Shown here: piece by piece, positions 1 through 7,343 of the stretch
Layout: every line of letters starts with the position of its first letter
Numbering within the stretch: position 1 is the stretch's first letter
Source of the DNA: an uncultured Collinsella sp.
GTDB lineage: Bacteria > Actinomycetota > Coriobacteriia > Coriobacteriales > Coriobacteriaceae
Assembly: GCA_902478885.1 (NCBI GenBank)
Contig: CABSMS010000042.1
Span: 1-17,965, forward strand
Reading direction: 5' to 3'
DNA: 17,965 nt
The notes under the pieces: generated by a model
What the model saw: the letters and a program-made list of their open reading frames with translations, nothing else
Told to the model about the DNA's origin: nothing
Databases searched by the model: none
Translations under genes and position numbers: made by a program

Positions 1-40
1 AGGCTATTCGTCGGCAGCGTCATATGTGTATAAGAGACAG
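1..40 (+). other. Sequencing adapter remnant (Nextera read-1 / Tn5 mosaic end)
   Basis: Positions 8-21 read TCGTCGGCAGCGTC and 22-40 read ATATGTGTATAAGAGACAG. Together these match the standard Nextera transposase adapter, with one change (T instead of G at 23). The mosaic-end part is the 19-bp Tn5 transposase end used in library making. It is not a natural mobile element here. An ORF starting at 24 begins with MCIRDR, the usual translation of this adapter, and should not be annotated as a gene. Genomic sequence begins at about 41. Confidence 0.96.
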
Positions 41-1224
41 GCCTTTCACTGAGGGGCGGCACCGACTCGCTGCTCGAGGTCGAATCGGGCTCCAACGACC
101 CCGTCGCCTACATGCTCACCGCCGTGCTCGCCACACTCGCGGCCGGCGGCGACATCAACATTCCCGCACTGCTGGCCAAGCAGATTATCCTGGGCGCGGG
201 CCTGGGCCTTGCCATCGGCTGGGCGGCGGGCCGCCTGATTGAACGCGCGCACGCAACGGCCGAGGGCGCGCAGACCATCTTTTTGTTCGCCGTGGCGATC
301 GTCGCATACGCGCTACCAAGCTATCTGGGCGGCAACGGCTTTTTGGCTGTATACCTGGCCGGCATTGTGCTGGGTGCCAGTGACATCACCGGCAAGGTCG
401 AGATGGCGCACTTCTTTGACACTCTCACCGAGATGGCCGAGATGGCCATCTTCTTTTTGCTGGGCCTGCTCGTCACACCCGCACGCCTGCCGCAAATGCT
501 GCTACCGGGCCTGGCACTCATGGCATTTATGCTCTTTGTGAGCCGCCCCATCGCCGTAGGCATGCTGCTGGCGCCGTTTAGGACGAACCCTCGCCAGATC
601 GCGCTCGTAAGCTGGGCGGGTTTGCGCGGCGCCGCTTCGGTCGTGTTTAGCCTCTTTGCCGTGGTAGCCGGTGTTCCCGGCGGTCACGACCTGTTTGACC
701 TGGTGTTTGTGATTGCCGTGTCGAGCATTGTGGTGCAGGGCTCGCTGCTGCCGGCGGTGGCCAAGAAGCTCGATATGATCGATGCGGAAGGCGATGTGCG
801 CCGCACTTTTAACGACTACCGCGACGAGGACGGCATGTCGTTCGTCAAGCTCAAGGTAGGCGCTGGACATCCGTTTGCCGGTCGCTCGCTCGCCGACATT
901 GGCAGCGCCACAGACATGCTCGTGGTCCTGGTGCTGCGCGATGGCGCGCACCCGGTGCTGCCCAACGGCGATACTGTAATTGAGGAAGGCGACCTTCTGG
1001 TCATGGCAGCGCCGACGTTTGAAGAACGTGCCGAGGTTACGCTGCGCGAGGTCACCGTGACTCCCCACGGTCGCCTGGCCGGCCAGCGTCTGCGCGATGT
1101 GCCGCAAGGCAAGCATCCGTTTATTGTGGTGATGCTCAAGCGCGACGGCCAAACGATCATCCCCGATGGCAACACCCTAATATACGCCGGCGACGAAGCC
1201 GTCATCGCCACACTGGCGTCGTAG
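41..1224 (+). CDS. Potassium/proton antiporter, CPA1/NhaP2 (CvrA)-like, 5' truncated
   Basis: This is the C-terminal part of a membrane antiporter that would exchange K+ (or Na+) for protons. The open frame runs in from the adapter junction: codons before the first ATG (112) read LSLRGGTDSLLEVESGSNDP, and the ESGSNDP motif is a hallmark of CPA1 exchangers. Several hydrophobic segments follow, including GLRGAASVVFSLFAVVAG, the conserved late-helix region. The last 130 or so residues are soluble and contain two TrkA-C (RCK_C) repeats, each ending in a G-D-x-(L/V)-(L/V)-like strand, as in CvrA/NhaP2 proteins. Such domains bind small ligands and gate transport. The N-terminal helices are missing because the contig starts here. 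It ends TAG at 1222-1224. Family assignment is firm; ion specificity is inferred. Confidence 0.88.
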
Positions 1225-1241
1225 TGACCAGGAGGTAGCCA

Positions 1242-1316
1242 ATTTGCGACGAAGAGATCGAGCGCCTAGAGAACCTCATGCCTTCGCTCGCTGATTTGGA
1301 TTTGCCTGAGGAGTAA
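1242..1316 (+). CDS. Possible 24-residue small protein with ATT start
   Basis: A short frame follows the antiporter: an AGGAGGT ribosome site (1230-1236), then ATT at 1242, then 23 more codons ending TAA at 1314-1316. It reads xCDEEIERLENLMPSLADLD and then LPEE, an acidic, Leu-rich, helix-like sequence. The strong Shine-Dalgarno at proper spacing and the protein-like composition argue for translation. The rare ATT start argues against it, or suggests an ATG lost by mutation or base error. No family recognised. Confidence 0.3.
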   Translation: MCDEEIERLENLMPSLADLDLPEE

Positions 1317-1406
1317 AGCACCCCTCCCCCATGTAACCATCCTGTAAATCATAGCGGCGCACTCGAGTTTTACCGTGATGCGGTCGCGCCTGGCGCTCCA
1401 CTGTGC

Positions 1407-1412
1407 TAAAGT
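1407..1412 (+). promoter_or_regulatory. Possible extended -10 of the serC promoter
   Basis: TGCTAAAGTATC carries a TG-n-TAAAGT extended -10, about 40 bp before the serC start. There is no good -35. A similar TGGTAAACTATC lies before the exonuclease gene at 10671-10682, which gives it slight support as a recurring promoter form. Confidence 0.3.
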
Positions 1413-1450
1413 ATCCCGAACGTCCAAACGACTACGAGGGAGACTAGAAG

Positions 1451-2575
1451 ATGGCACGTGTGCACAACTTCTCAGCTGGCCCGGCCGCGCTGCCTACAAG
1501 CGTGCTTGCCGAGATCGCCGACGAGATGATGGACTACCGCGGTTGCGGCATGTCCGTGCTCGAGATGAGCCATCGATCTAGCATGTACCAGCAGATCATC
1601 GACGACGCCGAGACAACCCTGCGTCGCCTGCTGAGCATCCCCGACAACTACCGCGTCCTGTTTTTGCAGGGCGGCGCCACGCTGCAGTTTGCGGGCATCC
1701 CCATGAACCTCATGTGCCGCGGCCGCGCCGGCTACATCGTGACCGGCAACTTTGCCAACAAGGCATACAAGGAGGCCGCCAAGTACGGTGAGGCCGTGCT
1801 GCTCGCGAGCTCCGAGGACACCAACTTCGACCGCATCCCCGACATGGCCGACATCAACGCGCGCATTGCCACCGAGGCCGCAGGCGACGGGCTCGACTAC
1901 GTCTACATCTGCCAGAACAACACCATCTTTGGCACCATGTACCACGAGCTGCCCGCTTGCGGCGACGTACCGCTGGTCGCAGATGTCTCGAGCTGCTTTC
2001 TGTCGCAGCCGCTCGATGTTGAGCGCTACGGGCTCATCTACGCCGGCGCGCAGAAAAACGCCGGCGCCGCGGGCGTGACCGTGGTTATCGTGCGCGACGA
2101 CCTCATCGCCGACGGCCCCGCCTTTGCGCAGACGCCGCAGTACATGGACCTTAAGACCCAGGCCGCCAAGGGCTCCATGCTCAACACGCCCAACACCTTT
2201 GGCATCTACGTGTGCGGCAAGGTGTTCCGGTGGGTCGAGGAGACCGGCGGACTTGCCGCCATGGCCGAGCGCAACTGGGCCAAGGCCAACCTGCTCTACA
2301 ACCTGCTCGAGAACAGCGAGCTGTTCCACGGCACCACGCAGGAGGACAGCCGCTCCATCGCCAACGTCACCTTCCGCACCGGCGATGCCGACCTCGACGC
2401 CGCCTTTGTCGCAGGCGCGGCCGAGCATCAGATTCAAAACGTCAAGGGCCATCGCCTGGTGGGCGGCATGCGCGCCAGCGTCTACAACGCCGTAACCATG
2501 GAAGACGTGCAGGCACTGGCCTCGTACATGAAGGACTTCGAAGCGCAGCGTAGTTTGAGCCCGCGATCTAACTAG
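1451..2575 (+). CDS. serC: Phosphoserine aminotransferase
   Basis: Cytoplasmic PLP enzyme that converts 3-phosphohydroxypyruvate and glutamate to phosphoserine and 2-oxoglutarate, step 2 of serine synthesis. At 374 aa it has the usual family length. The N-terminal HNFSAGPAALP (5-15), the MSHRS motif (39-43) and FLQGGATLQF (71-80) are typical of SerC. The PLP lysine should be K202 in AGAQKNAGAAG, preceded by VADVSSCFLS (177-185), which holds the Asp that contacts the PLP ring. The start at 1451 has GAGGGAGA upstream at good spacing. It lies 70 bp upstream of serA on the same strand with only a small hairpin between, so the two probably form one operon. Large open frames on the opposite strand are shadows of its codon bias. 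Confidence 0.96.
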   Translation: MARVHNFSAGPAALPTSVLAEIADEMMDYRGCGMSVLEMSHRSSMYQQIIDDAETTLRRLLSIPDNYRVLFLQGGATLQFAGIPMNLMCRGRAGYIVTGNFANKAYKEAAKYGEAVLLASSEDTNFDRIPDMADINARIATEAAGDGLDYVYICQNNTIFGTMYHELPACGDVPLVADVSSCFLSQPLDVERYGLIYAGAQKNAGAAGVTVVIVRDDLIADGPAFAQTPQYMDLKTQAAKGSMLNTPNTFGIYVCGKVFRWVEETGGLAAMAERNWAKANLLYNLLENSELFHGTTQEDSRSIANVTFRTGDADLDAAFVAGAAEHQIQNVKGHRLVGGMRASVYNAVTMEDVQALASYMKDFEAQRSLSPRSN

Positions 2576-2591
2576 CCCGCAACGCGCGGGC
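2575..2591 (+). other. Small hairpin between serC and serA
   Basis: GCCCGC (2575-2580) pairs with GCGGGC (2586-2591) across a 5-base loop, directly after the serC stop. No T-run follows, so it is more likely an mRNA-stabilising or weak attenuating element than a terminator. Confidence 0.35.
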
Positions 2592-2645
2592 CGACCAGCC
2601 ACTTCAAACCACCTGTTTAAACCAAACCTGCTAAGGAGTTTTTCC

Positions 2646-3809
2646 ATGCGTAAGATTAAGACCATCGACGACATCACCAAGGACGGCAAAGTCGAGTTTG
2701 GCGAGGGGTACGAATTTGTGAGCACCGCCGAAGAGGCCGACGCCATCCTGATGCGCTCGACCGACCTGCACGGCTACGAGCTGCCCGAGGGCATCCGCGC
2801 TATCGCCCGCTGTGGCGCCGGCGTCAACAACATCCCCGTCGAGGAGTACGCCAAGAAGGGCGTCGTCGTCTTTAACTCCCCCGGCGCCAACAGCAACGCC
2901 GTTAAGGAACTCGTCCTAGGCATGCTGGTGCTCTCGAGCCGCGGCGTGGTGCAATCGATGAACTGGGTGCGCGACAACGCCGACGACCCCGAGATTCAGG
3001 TCGATGCCGAGAAGGCCAAGAAGGCCTTTGTGGGCCGCGAGCTCAAGGGCAAGCGCATCGGCGTCATCGGTCTGGGCAACGTAGGTTCCAAGGTCGCCAA
3101 CGCCTGCGTCGACCTGGGCATGGACGTTTACGGCTACGACCCGTTCATTTCCGTCGAGCACGCGTGGGTGCTGAGCCGCGAGGTGCAGCGCGTGGGCACG
3201 CTCGAAGATCTCTGCCGCGGCTGCGACTACCTCACCGTGCACGTGCCCAGCAAGGCCGACACCATCGGCATGATCAGCACCGAGCAGATTAACCTGCTGG
3301 CACCCGACGCCGTGCTCATCAACTACGCACGCGAAACCATCATTGACGAGGACGCCGTCGACGCTGCCCTGCGCAAGGGCAAGCTGAGCTGGTTTAGCTG
3401 CGACTTTGCCACGCCCAAGACCGTCAAGATGCCCAACACGTTTATCACCACGCACTCGGGCGCCGGCACTGGCGAGGCCGAGGCCAACTGCGCCGATATG
3501 GCCATCAGCGAGCTCAAGGATTACCTGGAGAACGGCAACATCGCGCATAGCGTCAACTACCCCGCCTGCAGCATGGGCAAGGCGCGCGCCGCAAGCCGCA
3601 TCGCCTGCCTGCACGCCAACGTGCCCAACATGATCGGCCAGATCACGGCCATTCTCGCCAAGGACAACGCCAACGTGCAGCGTATGACCAACGAGTCCGC
3701 TGGCGAGAACGCCTACACCATGTTCGACACCGACGAGCACCTGGACAGCAGCACCATCGAGGCGCTCAAGCAGATTCCGTCGATGTATCGCGTGCGCGTA
3801 ATCAAATAG
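2646..3809 (+). CDS. serA: D-3-phosphoglycerate dehydrogenase with C-terminal ACT-like domain
   Basis: Oxidises 3-phosphoglycerate with NAD+ to phosphohydroxypyruvate, the first step of serine synthesis and the substrate of SerC next door. Its 387 aa fit the short SerA type. The order is a substrate domain (1-95), a nucleotide domain with the GLGNVG loop (142-147) and YDP after strand beta2, the return of the substrate domain, then a short ACT-like tail (about 320-387; VPNMIGQITAIL) that could sense serine. The catalytic Arg is probably R229 (NYARET) and the His H270 (THSGAGT). The Glu normally paired with that His is not evident: the usual D-x-F-x-x-E region reads CDFATPKTV. Start set by AAGGAG at 2633-2638. 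A strong terminator follows. Confidence 0.92.
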   Translation: MRKIKTIDDITKDGKVEFGEGYEFVSTAEEADAILMRSTDLHGYELPEGIRAIARCGAGVNNIPVEEYAKKGVVVFNSPGANSNAVKELVLGMLVLSSRGVVQSMNWVRDNADDPEIQVDAEKAKKAFVGRELKGKRIGVIGLGNVGSKVANACVDLGMDVYGYDPFISVEHAWVLSREVQRVGTLEDLCRGCDYLTVHVPSKADTIGMISTEQINLLAPDAVLINYARETIIDEDAVDAALRKGKLSWFSCDFATPKTVKMPNTFITTHSGAGTGEAEANCADMAISELKDYLENGNIAHSVNYPACSMGKARAASRIACLHANVPNMIGQITAILAKDNANVQRMTNESAGENAYTMFDTDEHLDSSTIEALKQIPSMYRVRVIK

Positions 3810-3822
3810 CGCCGGCTGATCT

Positions 3823-3853
3823 GACGGGCAGTTCCCCATGTGGCCTGCCCGTC
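3823..3853 (+). other. Inverted repeat before the serA terminator
   Basis: GACGGGCAG (3823-3831) and CTGCCCGTC (3845-3853) form a perfect 9-bp stem with a 13-base loop. No T-run follows. It lies between the serA stop and the true terminator, and may protect the serCA message from 3' exonucleases. Confidence 0.5.
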
Positions 3854-3872
3854 ACTGACATTGAATGCCCGC

Positions 3873-3908
3873 GGGGACGCCTTTCGCACGAGAGGCGTCC
3901 CCGTTTTT
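3873..3908 (+). terminator. Intrinsic terminator of serC-serA
   Basis: GGGGACGCCT (3873-3882) and AGGCGTCCCC (3893-3902) form a perfect 10-bp stem with a 10-base loop, followed by GTTTTTGT. This is a textbook rho-independent terminator. Confidence 0.93.
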
Positions 3909-3947
3909 GTGAGCCCTCCATTAAATGCACCGAGCCGCTTCTTGGCA

Positions 3948-3953
3948 TACAAT
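3948..3953 (+). promoter_or_regulatory. Possible -10 box for the M20 peptidase gene
   Basis: TACAAT sits 34 bp before the chosen start, downstream of the serA terminator, where a new promoter is needed. No convincing -35 is seen at 16-18 bp. Confidence 0.4.
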
Positions 3954-3986
3954 CTGTATGTTGACCTAACTATCTGTGAGGTGCCT

Positions 3987-5207
3987 ATGGTTGATACAGA
4001 TTTTGCTTGGCGGCTTACGCAAGGGCTCGTGCGGATCGACAGTTCCGACCCAGGTGCGTATGAGGGCGAGATTGAACGCTATATCAAAGCGTTGGTTGAG
4101 GAACAGTTGGCGCAGCTGAGCCATCCGGTACTCGATGCCGTGCAGATTGCAGAGCTCGAAGTACTCCCCGGGCGCCGCAACCTTATGGTCACCGTGCCGG
4201 GACTGAGCGACGAGCCACGGCTCGTCTATATCTGCCATATGGATACCGTTACGCTGGGCGATGGCTGGGACGCGGACATTCCGCCGCTCGGAGCGATCGT
4301 GCGCAACGATAAACTCTATGGCCGCGGCGCCTGCGATATGAAGGGTGGCCTGGCCTGCGCCATTGCCGCACTGGTCCATACGCTCGAGCGCGTGGCGGCA
4401 GAAGGCGAGCTACCCCGCCGTGGCTTCTCACTCATTTGCTCGGTCGACGAGGAGGACTTTATGCGCGGCTCAGAGGCCGCGATCGATGCCGGCTGGGTCG
4501 GCTCGCGTGAATGGGTGCTGGACACCGAGCCCACCGACGGACAGATCCAGGTGGCGCACAAGGGGCGTACGTGGTTCGAAATTGAAATGACTGGCGTGAC
4601 GGCGCATGCGAGCCAGCCCTGGAAGGGCGCGGATGCCGTCGCCGCCATGGCCGAGGTCGTGTGTTCGCTCCGTCGCGCGTTTATGGCGCTGCCCGCGCAC
4701 GATGAACTGGGGCCTTCGACCATCACGTTTGGCCAAATCGAGGGCGGATATCGCCCCTATGTCGTGCCCGACCGCGCCAAGGTCTGGGTCGATATGCGCC
4801 TGACTCCGCCGACTGATACGGCCGTCGCGAAGCGCATGGTAGAGCAGGCCATCGCCGGCGCCGAAGCCGCGGTCCCCGGTTGCCATGGCAGCTACACCGT
4901 GACGGGCGACCGCCCCGCCATCGAGCGCGACCCGAACTCTCCCCTTCTAGCAGCGCTCAAGCGTGCCGCCGATGACGTGACGGACGCGGACACGACCGTC
5001 GGCTTCTTTACCGGCTACACCGACACCGCCGTCATTGCCGGCAAGACAGGTAACCGCAATTGCATGAGTTACGGTCCCGGGTCGCTCGCGCTCGCGCACA
5101 AGCCCAACGAATATGTGCCCCACGCCGATATCGTTCGCTGCCAGAACGTGCTCATCGCGCTCGCCGATAACGTGCTCTGGGACGCGAGTGGCCAAGTTGG
5201 GGCATAA
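3987..5207 (+). CDS. M20-family metallopeptidase (ArgE/DapE/CPG2-like)
   Basis: Zinc-dependent amidohydrolase or peptidase of 406 aa. The metal and catalytic motifs appear in order: HMD in YICHMDTVTLGD, D in GRGACDMKGG (catalytic Asp plus bridging Asp), EE in SVDEEDF, D/E in VLDTEPT, the dimerisation-domain His in TAHASQP, and the last metal His in LALAHKPNE. The dimerisation lid spans roughly residues 185-300. The frame is open back to 3840, but that start lies before the serA terminator. I chose ATG 3987, which has GAGGTG just upstream and begins MVDTDFAWRLTQGLVRIDSS, typical of family N-termini. The substrate cannot be told from sequence: succinyl-diaminopimelate, acetylornithine and short peptides are all possible. 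The next gene begins 39 bp later, so co-transcription is likely. Confidence 0.9.
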   Translation: MVDTDFAWRLTQGLVRIDSSDPGAYEGEIERYIKALVEEQLAQLSHPVLDAVQIAELEVLPGRRNLMVTVPGLSDEPRLVYICHMDTVTLGDGWDADIPPLGAIVRNDKLYGRGACDMKGGLACAIAALVHTLERVAAEGELPRRGFSLICSVDEEDFMRGSEAAIDAGWVGSREWVLDTEPTDGQIQVAHKGRTWFEIEMTGVTAHASQPWKGADAVAAMAEVVCSLRRAFMALPAHDELGPSTITFGQIEGGYRPYVVPDRAKVWVDMRLTPPTDTAVAKRMVEQAIAGAEAAVPGCHGSYTVTGDRPAIERDPNSPLLAALKRAADDVTDADTTVGFFTGYTDTAVIAGKTGNRNCMSYGPGSLALAHKPNEYVPHADIVRCQNVLIALADNVLWDASGQVGA

Positions 5208-5246
5208 TAAGCCGCGAACAAACCGACTCGTGCGTTAGGACCGCCC

Positions 5247-5936
5247 ATGAAAGCACTTCCGTTTCCCTGCATCCGCCCGGCTCAGGACCGCGTGCTCGAG
5301 GCGCTGCCTGCAATGGGCAGCGTCTTGAGCGGCAACGATGCTCTGCGCGGAGCCCTTGCCGATGGCCTGATGCTCAAGGACCCGGGTGCGGCATACTACG
5401 TGTACGAATGTTCGGGGGAGCCGGGGCGCGTAACAGGTGTCGTGGCGATCTGCCCGGTTAACGTGCTGACGGGTAGCGACGAGGCCGCCGCCGAGAGCGT
5501 CGACGCACTCGCCGCCGCGCGCGCGATCGCCGAGCTTAAGGTGCAGCCGCGCCCCGTGTCGCTCTCCTACGAGGCGTCGCCCGTCATGGATATCATCCTG
5601 GGCGCCGCCAAAGAGGGCGCGTCGCTCTACGCCGTCACCGACCCCGCGGGCATTACGCACCGCGCGTGGGAGGTCAAGCGCGAGGACGCCGTCGGGGCCA
5701 TCCGCGCTATGCTCGACCAAGCACCGGAGCCGGCACTGGCCGACGACCCCGCCTACGCCGCCGCTCTGACCGGGGCGTCGCAGCTGCTGGCCGATGAGGC
5801 CCGTGCCGCCGGAACGTACACCGGCAAGGAGCCGTTCAACTTTACCGTTGCCGTGCTCTTCCCCGCAGCGCAGGTCAGCGGCGCCGCGCCGCAGGTTCCG
5901 ACAGGTCTGCTCACGCACCAGGTCGCGCGGTTCTAG
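5247..5936 (+). CDS. Short DUF1015-like protein
   Basis: A 229-aa soluble protein. The block AAYYVYECSG, then GRVTGVVAICPVNVL, followed by an acidic helix and ARAIAELKVQPRPVSLSYE, resembles the core of DUF1015 proteins, where a YVYR-type strand precedes a G-x-V strand and a HE...K-x-R helix ahead of a P-V-x-L-x-Y strand. Here GSDEAAAES replaces the usual HE-containing segment. The protein is about half the usual DUF1015 length, which I recall as near 400 aa. In many Firmicutes DUF1015 genes sit beside serC and serA, as this one nearly does, and that supports the call. Function unknown. TTAGGAC precedes the ATG. A two-way terminator follows. Moderate confidence in family only. Confidence 0.6.
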   Translation: MKALPFPCIRPAQDRVLEALPAMGSVLSGNDALRGALADGLMLKDPGAAYYVYECSGEPGRVTGVVAICPVNVLTGSDEAAAESVDALAAARAIAELKVQPRPVSLSYEASPVMDIILGAAKEGASLYAVTDPAGITHRAWEVKREDAVGAIRAMLDQAPEPALADDPAYAAALTGASQLLADEARAAGTYTGKEPFNFTVAVLFPAAQVSGAAPQVPTGLLTHQVARF

Positions 5937-5981
5937 CAAGACCAGACCACCCAGCACAAAAATCGGCAGCTCAACAAACAG

Positions 5982-6022
5982 GGGGCGGAGATGCAGCAGG
6001 TACATGCATCTCCGCCCCTTTT
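5982..6022 (+). terminator. Strong terminator, probably bidirectional
   Basis: GGGGCGGAGATGCA (5982-5995) and TGCATCTCCGCCCC (6005-6018) make a perfect 14-bp stem with a 9-base loop, then TTTT at 6019-6022. On the minus strand the stem is followed by CTGTTTGTTG, so it can also end the convergent phosphatase operon. Confidence 0.92.
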
Positions 6023-6065
6023 GCGTCGAGAAGTTATGCCGGCGACCCGTGCCGCCGCGCTCGCG

Positions 6066-6701
6066 TTATCCGCGCTGCGGACCTGCAATAGCCACAAGCG
6101 GTTCAAGCCCCAGCTCGCGCGCGTAATCCTCCTGCGTAAAAATCTCAATCAGCTCAAACGTACCGGTCTCGTCGTCAAACACGAAATGTAGCACCGAGCA
6201 GTTGCCCGGCACACGATCGCGCTCGTCGGCCGCCGCACCCTTCACGTGGTCCATGAACTCCTTGATGGCCGATCCGTGGCTCACCGCAAGGACGCACTCG
6301 TGGTCCGGGCGTCGCATAAGCTCGGTCAGCGTCGCCACCATGCGCTCGCGCACCTGCATCTGGCCCTCGCCGCCAAACTGGCGGTAGAAGTCGCGCCATG
6401 GGCGCTCGGGCATGAGCACCACGCGCTCAGCCTCAAAATCGCCAAAGAACCACTCGCGCAGACCGTCTAGGCGCTCGTAGGTAAGACCCGGCCACAGGTT
6501 GGCGATGGTCTGCTCGGTGCGGTGCAGCGACGAGGTGTAGGCGTGGTCGGGCCCAATGCCGCGTGCGCGCAAAAACATGCCGGCACGCGCCGCCTGATCG
6601 CAACCCAGCTGCGTGAGCGGCGAGTCACTCCAACCCTGAATGATGCGCTTAAGGTTGAATATTGTCTGCCCATGACGAACCAGATACAGGTCTTTATTCA
6701 T
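6066..6701 (-). CDS. Histidine phosphatase family protein (phosphoglycerate mutase-like)
   Basis: A cytoplasmic phosphatase of 211 aa using a phospho-histidine intermediate. The N-terminal LYLVRHGQT holds the nucleophile His. TSSLHRTEQT gives the second phosphate Arg region, LREWFFGDFEAE the acid residue, and AVSHGSAIKEF the second catalytic His. The start at 6701 (MNKDLYLVRHG) has AAGGA 5 bases upstream. A longer frame to 6725 would overlap the gene behind it and is not preferred. It lies 17 bp after another histidine phosphatase of the same build, which looks like a tandem duplication. Substrate unknown; the family covers sugar phosphates, cobalamin intermediates and nucleotides. Confidence 0.9.
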   Translation of the reverse strand: MNKDLYLVRHGQTIFNLKRIIQGWSDSPLTQLGCDQAARAGMFLRARGIGPDHAYTSSLHRTEQTIANLWPGLTYERLDGLREWFFGDFEAERVVLMPERPWRDFYRQFGGEGQMQVRERMVATLTELMRRPDHECVLAVSHGSAIKEFMDHVKGAAADERDRVPGNCSVLHFVFDDETGTFELIEIFTQEDYARELGLEPLVAIAGPQRG

Positions 6702-6718
6702 AGGGGTCCTTTCGTTCG

Positions 6719-7261
6719 TTACCAATCAAGGAGCGAAAACGCCCCGTCGCAATAGCCAAAATGAAGCACGGCTCCGTTGTCGGGTAGCTCTCCCCTGCCA
6801 GTCACATACTCAAGAAACTCCTGGCAGGCTGAGCCGTGGGAAACCGCCAGCACGCAGTCGTGCTGCGGCCTGGCCATGATGCGCGACAGCACCGCGACCA
6901 TACGCGACTGGAGCTGCACTTCCGACTCGCCGCCAAACGCGACCGGATAATCACCCCAGGGCTGCGGCGGCATATCGCGATTTGATGTACCCTCCAGCGA
7001 GCCCAAATGCCACTCGCGTAGGTCATCGACCAGCTCTATCGAGCGGCCCTCACCAGCAATTAGCTCAGCCGTACGCCGCGCCCGGCCCAACGGGGAGGAA
7101 TACACACGGTCAAAGGTCACGCCACGCGCCTCAAACGCCGCGCGCGTCGCCAGCGCCTGCTCGCGCCCGCGCGCCGTAAGCGGCGAATCGTGCCCACCTT
7201 GCAAAATATTCTGCACATTGAGCTCAGTCTGCCCATGCCGCACCAAATACAAATCTGCCAC
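6719..7261 (-). CDS. Histidine phosphatase family protein, tandem paralogue
   Basis: A 180-aa protein with the same catalytic layout as its neighbour: LYLVRHGQTELN, SSPLGRARRTAELI, LREWHLGSLEGTSNRDM and AVSHGSACQEF. The two share local wording such as GG(H/W)(S)DSPLT, LREW, FGGE, RMVA and AVSHGSA, so they are close paralogues rather than two unrelated family members. The start is GTG at 7261, with GAGGAGG only a few bases before it. The upstream nitroreductase stop is 82 bp away, with a hairpin repeat between. The trio is probably one minus-strand operon. Confidence 0.88.
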   Translation of the reverse strand: MADLYLVRHGQTELNVQNILQGGHDSPLTARGREQALATRAAFEARGVTFDRVYSSPLGRARRTAELIAGEGRSIELVDDLREWHLGSLEGTSNRDMPPQPWGDYPVAFGGESEVQLQSRMVAVLSRIMARPQHDCVLAVSHGSACQEFLEYVTGRGELPDNGAVLHFGYCDGAFSLLDW

Positions 7262-7276
7262 ACGCCCTCCTCTCGC

Positions 7277-7311
7277 ACCACCGCAAAGGGGACAGGTACC
7301 TTTGTGGTGGT
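7277..7311. repeat. Imperfect palindrome with GGGGACAGGTACCTTT core
   Basis: ACCACCGCAAAGG (7277-7289) pairs with CCTTTGTGGTGGT (7299-7311) over 13 bp with a single G-U pair and a 9-base loop. It lies between two minus-strand genes, just ahead of the ribosome site of the phosphatase at 7261. The GGGGAC...CCTTT wording recurs at 17199-17240, suggesting a dispersed REP-like repeat. In the plus direction a short TTT follows, so terminator activity is possible but weak. Confidence 0.6.
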
Positions 7312-7343
7312 TTACCGCCGGATCACACCGCGGCGACGCTCAA

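Noticed and set aside
22..40. Tn5 mosaic end as a natural transposon end
   Set aside because: It is joined to the synthetic Nextera primer sequence at the contig edge, so it is a library artefact.
24..242. ORF starting MCIRDR
   Set aside because: Its start is adapter sequence and the rest is an out-of-frame reading of the antiporter gene.
1472..2746. Long minus-strand open frame of 424 codons opposite serC
   Set aside because: It is fully antisense to a clear serC, has no recognisable motifs and a composition expected from GC-rich codon bias on the other strand.
2916..3839. Minus-strand open frame of 307 codons opposite serA
   Set aside because: Shadow of serA codons; low-complexity Val/Gly/His-rich translation with no family features.
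3840..3986. Upstream start for the M20 peptidase at 3840
   Set aside because: It would place the serA terminator inside the coding region and adds a non-family N-terminus; ATG 3987 has a ribosome site and the family-like start.
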